NCBI GenBank assembly: GCA_023381895.1
Contig: JAMCTA010000085.1
Location: forward strand, 1-55,847
Source: Chloroflexota bacterium
Lineage (GTDB): Bacteria; Chloroflexota; UBA4733
DNA length: 55,847 bases
Direction: 5' to 3'
Under the pieces are notes generated by a model. The model worked only from the letters and a program-made list of their open reading frames with translations. It made no database searches and was not told where the DNA came from. The translations under genes and the position numbers were made by a program. Positions 49,753 through 55,847 of this stretch are shown in pieces (positions within the stretch are counted from its first letter, which is position 1; each line of letters begins with the position of its first letter).

Positions 49753-50399
49753 ACTCCCGTGCCGAACTGTCGATCACCGGCGTCGCCAAGGCCCGGCACG
49801 ATGAACCCACGGTGGTTGAGGCAGTCATCTATCGCGGCGAGGGTAACGGGGATCTGCGGGTATCTCGCTGTGAATGCCGTGATGCCCTCCGGCGCGCCAA
49901 TGATGCCAACGAAGTGGATATCCTCCACGCCCCAGCGTAAGAGGACGTCAACAGCGGAAAGAGCAGAGCCTCCGGTTGCCAGCATTGGGTCGAGGATAAA
50001 GCACACATCTACAGTTGGGTGTGGGGGAAGGCGGTTGTAGTACTCGACTGGGACCAATCGGTGCTCATCCCGGTAGACACCGAGGTGCCACACTTGGGCG
50101 TCAGGGAAGACGTGGAGCGCTCCTTGGAGTAGCCCTGTCCCAGCGCGGAGAATGGGGATCAAGCCAATGCGTGGGGCGATCGCGCTTCCCGTGGCAGGGG
50201 CCAGAGGAGTCTCCACCGTGACATCACGGAGCTCGAGTGACCGGCTCGCCTCGTAGATCAACAGGATCCCGAGCTCCTCGATGAGGTCACGGAAGGCACG
50301 AGCACCTGTGGCATGGGAGCGCAGCTGAGTAACCTTCGCGCGGATTGCCGGATGATTGACGATGCGAACCGATGACTTAACCGCGGCATCAGTAGTCAC
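49749..50399 (-). CDS. upp: Uracil phosphoribosyltransferase
   Basis: 216 residues. Salvages uracil to UMP with PRPP. PRPP loop [21 protein letters not shown], uracil-binding [17 protein letters not shown] at the C-terminus, and [15 protein letters not shown] start overlaps the glyA stop by four bases (GTGA), so it is co-translated with glyA. Confidence 0.96.
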   Translation of the reverse strand: MTTDAAVKSSVRIVNHPAIRAKVTQLRSHATGARAFRDLIEELGILLIYEASRSLELRDVTVETPLAPATGSAIAPRIGLIPILRAGTGLLQGALHVFPDAQVWHLGVYRDEHRLVPVEYYNRLPPHPTVDVCFILDPMLATGGSALSAVDVLLRWGVEDIHFVGIIGAPEGITAFTARYPQIPVTLAAIDDCLNHRGFIVPGLGDAGDRQFGTGV

Positions 50400-51661
50400 G
50401 CGACGGTGTCCGTAATCCCAGGGACAGGGAAGCGCGAGCAGAGGTCGATGACACGGTGGCGGACATCACCAAGTGCCTCCTCATCCTTCCAGTGCTGAAG
50501 AGCGCAGGTGATCAGCTCAGCGATCTGTTCCATCTCGGGGAGACCAAAGCCGCGGGTCGTTGTTGCCGGGGTGCCGAGGCGGATGCCACTGGCTCGCGCC
50601 GGCGGCAAAGGATCAAAGGGTATCTGGTTCTTGTTCACGGTGATGTTGACTTCGTCGAGAACCCGCTCGGCGCGCTTCCCACTCATGTGCGGCAGCGAGC
50701 GGAGATCGACGAGGAATACGTGATTGTCGGTGCCTCCGGAGACGATACGCAGCCCGCGTTGCTGGAGCGCTGCGGCGAGAGCGCGGGCGTTGTCAACGAT
50801 GTGCTGAGCGTAGTCGCGGAATTCGGGCTGCATGGCCTCGTGGAAGGCGACAGCCTTGGCTGCGACGATGTGGACGAGTGGTCCGCCTTGGATGCCGGGG
50901 AAGACTGCAGAATCGATGGCTTTCGCATATTGCTGCTTGCAGAGAATAAAGCCACTACGAGGCCCCCGCAGCGTCTTGTGCGTAGTCGAGGTGACGACGT
51001 CGGCATAGGGAACAGGAGACGGGTGGACCCCTCCGGCGATGAGGCCAGAGATATGCGCTATATCCACCATGAGGTAGGCGCCAACTCGATCTGCAATGGC
51101 CCGGAGGCGAGGAAAATCGAAGATACGGGAGTAGACCGTCGCACCAGCAACGATGAGTCGTGGGCGTTCTGCTATGGCCTGCGCTTCCAGCGCATCATAG
51201 TCGATGATCTCTGTCTCTGGATTGAGACCGTAGGAGACGAACTGATAGAAACGTCCCGAGAAGTTGACAGGCTTGCCGTGGGTGAGATGACCACCTTGAT
51301 CAAGCCTGAGCCCCATGACTCTGTCACCAGGCTCGAGGAGTGCGTAGTATGCGGCCATGTTTGCACTCGCACCAGAGTGGGGCTGAACATTGGCGTGCTC
51401 GGCCCCGTACAGAGCCTTTGCTCGGTCAATAGCAAGCTGCTCGATCTCGTCCACCCATTCGCAGCCGCCGTAGTAGCGGTTGCCCGGGTACCCCTCGGCA
51501 TATTTATTCGTGAGAATGGTACCAGCGGCCTCCAGCACTGCTCGGCTTGTGTAGTTTTCTGAGGCGATGAGCTCGACGTTGTGGCATTGACGCTGTTCCT
51601 CGCGGGCGAGTAGCTCGCAGAGCTTGGGGTCGGCCTGTCTTAGGGCTCGTATCTCGGTCAC
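50396..51661 (-). CDS. glyA: Serine hydroxymethyltransferase
   Basis: 421 residues. Converts serine and THF to glycine and 5,10-methylene-THF with PLP. Motifs: [44 protein letters not shown], and the PLP lysine in [20 protein letters not shown] 51661 has GAGGAGAGGG upstream; the frame stays open to 51709. Supplies the methylene-THF used by FolD. Confidence 0.97.
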   Translation of the reverse strand: MTEIRALRQADPKLCELLAREEQRQCHNVELIASENYTSRAVLEAAGTILTNKYAEGYPGNRYYGGCEWVDEIEQLAIDRAKALYGAEHANVQPHSGASANMAAYYALLEPGDRVMGLRLDQGGHLTHGKPVNFSGRFYQFVSYGLNPETEIIDYDALEAQAIAERPRLIVAGATVYSRIFDFPRLRAIADRVGAYLMVDIAHISGLIAGGVHPSPVPYADVVTSTTHKTLRGPRSGFILCKQQYAKAIDSAVFPGIQGGPLVHIVAAKAVAFHEAMQPEFRDYAQHIVDNARALAAALQQRGLRIVSGGTDNHVFLVDLRSLPHMSGKRAERVLDEVNITVNKNQIPFDPLPPARASGIRLGTPATTTRGFGLPEMEQIAELITCALQHWKDEEALGDVRHRVIDLCSRFPVPGITDTVA

Positions 51662-51709
51662 TGATATCCCTCTCCTCCGTGGCTCCTTGCGCAGCGCTGG
51701 TCGTTGCAC

Positions 51710-51715
51710 AGTATA
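51710..51715 (-). promoter_or_regulatory. candidate -10 box for glyA-upp
   Basis: TATACT on the minus strand, 49 bases upstream of the glyA GTG. No clear -35 is visible. The 180 bases further upstream show no recognised riboswitch. Confidence 0.45.
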
Positions 51716-51895
51716 GCGGAGGGATGTAGTGGAGCTTCACAGGGTCTGCGCGGCACGGCCGAAAAGGTGGTACCCTGCGAGTCAATGTGTTCGCCGCTAT
51801 GCGTGGGGGCAGAGCTTACCGGCATTCTCGGCGGCAGTTTGGTGAGAAGCTGAGACGTGCACTGAGCGCACGAGACGATCCAGAGGAGTGACACG

Positions 51896-52126
51896 ATGCC
51901 AAGCGGTGGTGCTGGGCGCCATTGGAAGCCGACAGGCTCGGCTGGAAAAGATTCGCCACGCTGTGCCTGTGGTGATGGCCGGACGGCCCGCCGGTCGCTC
52001 GCAGGTGTTCCCTTATGCCGCCAGCACGTGGGCGGTTGCTTGCAGGCATTGGGTTCCGATCTTAGCCGCGATGCCGTACTCCAGTGGGTTGAGGCCCGCC
52101 GGGCAACGGTAGTGGCCGCTGAGTAG
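51896..52126 (+). CDS. small Cys/His protein of unknown function
   Basis: 76 residues. ATG preceded by GAGGAG at 7 bases, and followed within 20 bases of its stop by a strong terminator in the same direction, which supports a real gene. The central part, CACGDGRTARRSLAGVPLC then RQHVGGC, could form a small zinc site (CxC...CxxH..C). Family not recognised. It stands alone between divergently oriented glyA and converging adh genes. Confidence 0.55.
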   Translation: MPSGGAGRHWKPTGSAGKDSPRCACGDGRTARRSLAGVPLCRQHVGGCLQALGSDLSRDAVLQWVEARRATVVAAE

Positions 52127-52145
52127 GGTAGCGCTTCGTAGCGAC

Positions 52146-52190
52146 AAGAGCCGATGTAAACAACATCGTCTGCATCGGCTCTTTCTCTAT
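52146..52190 (+). terminator. rho-independent terminator
   Basis: AAGAGCCGATG (52146-52156) pairs with CATCGGCTCTT (52173-52183), an 11-bp perfect stem followed by TCTCTATT. Read on the minus strand there is no T run after the stem, so it serves the small plus-strand gene ending at 52126. Confidence 0.85.
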
Positions 52191-52225
52191 TCCGGCATTC
52201 CGGCGGACCATGATTGCGTGAGGAC

Positions 52226-53245
52226 CTACGCCTGTGCCGGGTCGAGCTGCACCTTGAGTGTGCCCTCTCCGGCTCTTGCAGCGGTGAGGCCACTGACGAA
52301 TCCGTCCAGTCCCAAGTGATGCGTCACGAGACCATCGACGGTGACCGCGCCAGCTTCAAGGAGGACGATAGCGGCGTCAAAGGTGTAAGCTACTGCGAAG
52401 CTGCCGAGAATCGTGAGATCGCGTTGGAACAGCTCATACGGCCGGATTGTCATCTGTGCGTGTTCGGGTGCCACGCCAAAGAGTAGGACTTTCCCACCAT
52501 TCGCAGCGTAGGGAACCAGACTCTCAACGACTTGTGGAATTCCAGTGCAATCGATGACCGCATCGAAGCCCAATGGTGCGGCCTCTCGTAGTGCGGCACT
52601 TGCCGCTGCCCCGGCCTGCAAGCAGGCGTCGGCGCCAAGGCGTTGTGCTAACTCGAGGCGGGAAGCGTGAAGATCAGTGACTACAATTGCCGCGGCGCCA
52701 CTCCGGTGCAGCGTTTGCAGCATAAGCAGCCCAATTGGACCGGCACCGGCCAGGAGCACGCGACTCCCCGGTTGAAGTGCCAGGCGCCGCACGCCGTGCA
52801 CGACGCAAGCAAGCGGCTCTACAAAGGCTGCCTGCGCCGCACTAAGACCAGCGACGACGTAGATATTCCGCTCAGGGGCCTGTACATACTCGGCGAAACC
52901 GCCCGGCTGGTTGATGCCAATGACGCGAAGATTGAGACAGTGGTTGCCGCGCTGGGTCCGGCAGTAGGGGCAGTGCTCGCAATGGATGTTGGGCTCGATG
53001 ACCACGTGGTCACCGAAGTGCACGCTGGAGACTTCTCTCCCCACTTCAACAACTGTGCCGCTAATCTCATGGCCAGGAATCACCGGGTAGCGTGCGAGGC
53101 CGTAGTCTCCTTCGAAGAGATGCTGATCGGTCCCGCACACACCACACCGCTCCACGCAAACGATGACTCCGTCGGGAGCACAAATAGGCTCGGGCACGCT
53201 CTCCACGGAAGCTGTCCCTGGCTTGCTGACAATGACGGCACGCAT
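52226..53245 (-). CDS. Zinc-dependent medium-chain alcohol/polyol dehydrogenase
   Basis: 339 residues. Catalytic zinc residues in CGVCGTD and GHEISG, the structural zinc lobe CEHCPYCRTQRGNHC, and the NAD-binding LLAGAGPIGLLMLQ. Related to threonine/sorbitol dehydrogenases; the substrate is uncertain. ATG 53245 has GGGGAG 8 bases upstream; the open frame continues to 53272. Divergent from the ECF sigma gene. Confidence 0.9.
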   Translation of the reverse strand: MRAVIVSKPGTASVESVPEPICAPDGVIVCVERCGVCGTDQHLFEGDYGLARYPVIPGHEISGTVVEVGREVSSVHFGDHVVIEPNIHCEHCPYCRTQRGNHCLNLRVIGINQPGGFAEYVQAPERNIYVVAGLSAAQAAFVEPLACVVHGVRRLALQPGSRVLLAGAGPIGLLMLQTLHRSGAAAIVVTDLHASRLELAQRLGADACLQAGAAASAALREAAPLGFDAVIDCTGIPQVVESLVPYAANGGKVLLFGVAPEHAQMTIRPYELFQRDLTILGSFAVAYTFDAAIVLLEAGAVTVDGLVTHHLGLDGFVSGLTAARAGEGTLKVQLDPAQA

Positions 53246-53389
53246 AAGCATTGCTCCCCGGTGAGATTGCAACTAGATACAGAACGTCACTGGCTACTGG
53301 CTCTATCGAGTCAACTATGGTATACCGCGAAGATACACGGTTCGCGACACGCTGTTGCAGAGGGGGTCACATCGAGGGGGACAGTGGCT

Positions 53390-53965
53390 ATGGAGTTCCG
53401 AGAGTGCGAGGTCGGCGTACTGGTCCAGGCCGCTCGGCGGGGAAACCGTGACGCCTATAGCGAGCTCGTGAGTCGTTTCAGTGCCGCAGTGTACCGTCTT
53501 GCCTATCGACTCCTTCGCAATCGCGAGGAGGCAGAAGATGCGTGCCAGGAAGCGTTTCTCCGTGCCTACATACGACTCGAAACGTACGATGAGCGTTATG
53601 CCTTCTACACGTGGCTATCCACCATCCTGACCAACATCTGCCTACGTCTGCTTCAGCGACGTGACTGGCGCACGCTTCCCCTTGATGATATTGTGCTCTA
53701 TGAAGCGCCGGTGTTCACCGAAGAAGAACCCGAAATGGTTGTGCTGGCGCAAGAGCGTGCAGACGTCGTTCGGACAGCTCTCTCAAAGTTGCCAGAGGCG
53801 TACCGCCAGATGGTTGTGCTCCGACACTGGCACGATCTCTCCTATCAGGAGATCGCCCACGTGACCCGACAGTCACTTGCAACAGTGAAAGTGCGGTTGC
53901 ATCGTGCTCGGCAAATGCTTGCTGTGCAGATGCGTGAGCGGCAGGCCCAAGGTGGACTCGCTTGA
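53390..53965 (+). CDS. ECF-type RNA polymerase sigma factor
   Basis: 191 residues. Region 2 (YSELVSRFSAAVYRLAYRLL, NREEAEDACQEAFLRAY, then FYTWLSTILTNICL) and region 4 (LPEAYRQMVVLRHWHDLSYQEIAHVTRQSLATVKVRLHRAR) are clear. Directs transcription of a stress or envelope regulon. ATG 53390 with GAGGGGG upstream; the frame is open far upstream over the adh gene, but without support. It overlaps the next gene, a probable membrane regulator, by 14 bases. Confidence 0.94.
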   Translation: MEFRECEVGVLVQAARRGNRDAYSELVSRFSAAVYRLAYRLLRNREEAEDACQEAFLRAYIRLETYDERYAFYTWLSTILTNICLRLLQRRDWRTLPLDDIVLYEAPVFTEEEPEMVVLAQERADVVRTALSKLPEAYRQMVVLRHWHDLSYQEIAHVTRQSLATVKVRLHRARQMLAVQMRERQAQGGLA

Positions 53966-55256
53966 TGCCAGGCAGCAAGAGTCGGTTCCTGACAAGACGG
54001 ATCCTGGGTTCGCTGAGCGCGTTCTAGCACAACTCGATGCTGCTGATCGCCAGCGGTCGCGACGGGAGGCGCGCCGTCTGGGTCTGGCGGCGTTGCTACT
54101 CGGCCTTGCAGGTGGCATTGTTCTTCTGGCAGCTCTCCCGTTCCGGGGGGCAGGAGTTGGAACGACTACCGTCGCGCTCTGGGCTACAGAAGCGCTCGTA
54201 GTGCTTGGTACAGTGGGTTATCAGGAGGATGGGCTGCTGGAGCATCTCCATCTAGATGCACTCCCCATCGGGGTCGCATTGCTCGTTCTCCTTTGCTGCT
54301 TACTTGCCATCTGGCGACTCTCCCGATTTGCACGCGTTCCAGGCCGCCGGATGCGCCGGAGGACATTCCTGCTGCTGTTCGGGCTCTGTATCGTGGCTCT
54401 GGCACTAGCGCTGCTAACCCCCCTTCGTGGGTGGCAGACCGGGGCGCTCCGTGCCGGTGACACGGTGCTCTCTACCGGGTCGACCGATACGGTTCTGGTG
54501 CTCGGTGGCAACGTTCGTGTCGCCCCCGGTGCCTCTGGCAGCGTAGCGGTTATCTTTGGGAACATTCTCATCGAAGGCTCGGTGCGAGGTGACGTCACTG
54601 CGCTCCTGGGTAACGTGGAGCTAGCTCCGAGCGCAGTGGTTGCTGGCAACACGATAGCGGTCGGCGGAGCAGTCAAAGCGCAACCAGGAAGTGTCGTCCG
54701 CGGGGATGTCATCGGCAGTGCACCACTACTTACCCAGCCTCCACGCTCGTTCTATGCGCGCATACGATTGGCGCTGGCTGCTTGGACGGGCCTGCTCCTT
54801 CTGGGCGTCATTCTCAGCGCTATCTTTCCGTGGCCACTCTTGCTCGTTGGGGCGACTGCGCGCCGCCTCACCTGGCAGAGCCTGCTCACCGCGCTGGGAG
54901 GTGGCATTGGTCTACTGCTCGTGATCGTGCCGCTCACCTTGAGCGTTGCGGGTCTGCCGATCGCGCTGGCACTACTCCTGGTCACGCTACTCTCCTGGGC
55001 ATTTGGTCTGGTTGCTATTGGGGTAGCAGTGGGCAGACGCATCTTGCGTCCGCTTGGCTTCTCTCGCTCTACCCTACTTGCGGCAGTATGTGGGCTGGGT
55101 CTTATGGGAGTGCTCGCTGCCGTGCCACTCATCGGACCTGTGCTCATCATCGGAAGCGGCCTCTGGGGTGCGGGAGCGGCAGTCATCTCTGCACTCGACG
55201 TTGATGCTGCGGAGTCGCTTCTCGTCCCTGTGCCGCGGTCGCGACCTGGCTCCTAG
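53952..55256 (+). CDS. membrane protein with bactofilin-like repeat domain, probable partner of the ECF sigma factor
   Basis: 434 residues. A short cytoplasmic N-terminus (DPGFAERVLAQLDAADRQRSRREARR) precedes three membrane segments (about 44-63, 105-125, 140-160), then a hydrophobic repeat of about 85 residues with periodic G/V pattern (VLGGNVRVAPGASGSV, IFGNILIEGSVRGDV, LLGNVELAPSAVV) as in polymer-forming bactofilin/beta-helix proteins, then about four further membrane helices. Its overlap with the sigma gene suggests anti-sigma or sensory function, though no zinc-binding anti-sigma motif is present. GTG 53952 is likely; ATG 53904 is an alternative. Confidence 0.7.
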   Translation: MDSLDARQQESVPDKTDPGFAERVLAQLDAADRQRSRREARRLGLAALLLGLAGGIVLLAALPFRGAGVGTTTVALWATEALVVLGTVGYQEDGLLEHLHLDALPIGVALLVLLCCLLAIWRLSRFARVPGRRMRRRTFLLLFGLCIVALALALLTPLRGWQTGALRAGDTVLSTGSTDTVLVLGGNVRVAPGASGSVAVIFGNILIEGSVRGDVTALLGNVELAPSAVVAGNTIAVGGAVKAQPGSVVRGDVIGSAPLLTQPPRSFYARIRLALAAWTGLLLLGVILSAIFPWPLLLVGATARRLTWQSLLTALGGGIGLLLVIVPLTLSVAGLPIALALLLVTLLSWAFGLVAIGVAVGRRILRPLGFSRSTLLAAVCGLGLMGVLAAVPLIGPVLIIGSGLWGAGAAVISALDVDAAESLLVPVPRSRPGS

Positions 55257-55413
55257 CGAAAGGAGACTGAAATGCCTGACGATCTTCACGGGGATCACCT
55301 GTAGTAGCCTTCGCCTCCCGGTAGCGCTGCGATGGTGTTCCTGAGCTGTCCCAATGGCGAGAGGGAGAGACCGGTTGGATCCCTCCCTCTGATCCGATGT
55401 TGCAGAAGATACT

Positions 55414-55847
55414 CTAGACGTTTGTATCCGCAGAGGGGCGACGCTGAAGGGCCACGGCTGCCAGGCCGAGGGCCAGCGCACCGGCGAGCGGAACAGCAGC
55501 ATTGGTCGCTGCGAGGCCACCCTCACCGGTGGACGGGGCGGCAGCAGGCATTGTGGGGATATTGCCACACGCCACATAGTGGGAGATGTTTGCTGCAGAC
55601 TCGTGGACATTGATCGCGTAGCCGCCTGATGTCAGCGTTGTCAGCGGTGCATTAACTGTGGTCGTAGAAGCACCGTTCACCACACTCGCGAGCGGGTACT
55701 TGACACCGCCGAGGTTCGTACAGGTCCCGGTGTGAATGTGGGCAGGTTCCGATCCTCCAGCTGGCTCACCCGTAAGGCTGAGAACTACTTGAGTCTGGCT
55801 GCCCATGGCTGTCAAAGTAGCGGTTCCAGAGATGCCGGAGTTGTTCT
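55414..55847 (-). CDS. surface/secreted protein with C-terminal membrane anchor, 5' end outside window
   Basis: The minus-strand frame continues to the window edge without a start, so the N-terminus is missing; an internal TTG at 55815 is not taken as the start. Visible are about 143 residues with beta-rich, CHRD-like text (LSLTGEPAGGSEPAHIHTGTC, then LASVVNG and YAINVHESAANISHYVACGNI), ending in a Gly/Ala linker and a hydrophobic anchor AVPLAGALALGLAAVAL followed by basic residues. No LPxTG motif. Probably exported and membrane attached. Confidence 0.7.
   Translation of the reverse strand, partial: NNSGISGTATLTAMGSQTQVVLSLTGEPAGGSEPAHIHTGTCTNLGGVKYPLASVVNGASTTTVNAPLTTLTSGGYAINVHESAANISHYVACGNIPTMPAAAPSTGEGGLAATNAAVPLAGALALGLAAVALQRRPSADTNV

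Noticed and set aside
50456..51562. 368-codon plus-strand frame over glyA
   Set aside because: Antisense to glyA, whose motifs are complete; no domain seen.
1..55847. CRISPR arrays, insertion sequences, prophage
   Set aside because: No regularly spaced repeats, transposase or phage structural genes seen in any frame.

Overview
The window reads as a gene-dense bacterial chromosome segment of fairly high GC with no phage, insertion sequence or CRISPR array. The gene set fits a Chloroflexota bacterium of the Thermomicrobia type: an actinobacterial/Chloroflexi-style inositol-1-phosphate synthase, a ThrC-NIL-MoaD cluster, a FolD/FchA pair, frequent GTG and TTG starts, and apparently leaderless genes behind TATACT -10 boxes. 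The assignment to a phylum is inference from gene content, not from a marker-gene comparison.

Layout. 1-8.4 kb: tRNA-Leu(CAA), mutS2, a Fur-family regulator with a nickel/cobalt permease behind a promoter-operator palindrome, purM-purN, and a threonine-synthase-like/NIL/MoaD operon under a clear SAM-I riboswitch. 8.4-9.1 kb: non-coding, with a large inverted repeat. 9.1-15.4 kb: a four-gene respiratory molybdoenzyme operon (4Fe-4S subunit, NrfD membrane subunit, Mo-bisMGD catalytic subunit, TorD-like chaperone). 15.4-25.2 kb: an accessory carbohydrate/acid region with a 2-hydroxyacid dehydrogenase, ROK and LacI regulators, an enolase-superfamily enzyme, an isochorismatase-fold hydrolase, ino1, a Gfo/Idh/MocA protein and a sulfatase. 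25.2-29.6 kb: selD, fabF-rnc and a ROK sugar kinase. 29.6-35.4 kb: rhamnose mutarotase, a hicBA toxin-antitoxin pair, two SDR/epimerase genes, manC and a membrane-anchored alpha/beta hydrolase. 35.4-40.9 kb: purD-guaA, a cyclase, greA and a TIM-barrel epimerase. 41-48.2 kb: a long minus-strand operon fchA-folD-mtnP-2-hydroxyacid dehydrogenase-dapF-aminotransferase-like-hflX. 48.4-55.8 kb: two small membrane proteins, speD, glyA-upp, a small Cys-rich protein, a zinc alcohol dehydrogenase, an ECF sigma factor with a membrane partner, and the 3' end of a surface protein gene.

The most notable points are these. selD is a selenoprotein gene: an in-frame TGA sits exactly at the catalytic position, so a standard ORF call loses its first 39 codons. 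The ThrC-like/NIL/sulfur-carrier operon is under SAM riboswitch control, which points to a methionine/homocysteine rather than a threonine role. Several conserved enzymes have lost key residues in ways that make sense only in context: FolD lacks the cyclohydrolase lysine but is next to the cyclohydrolase FchA; an aminotransferase-like protein in the dapF operon has lost the PLP lysine and other cofactor ligands; RNase III lacks one metal-binding aspartate; HicA lacks its catalytic histidine. Both exported subunits of the molybdoenzyme have SRA in place of the SRR Tat motif.

Methionine/SAM and one-carbon functions recur through the window (SAM riboswitch operon, speD, mtnP, glyA, folD, fchA, purN), as do purine synthesis genes (purM, purN, purD, guaA).
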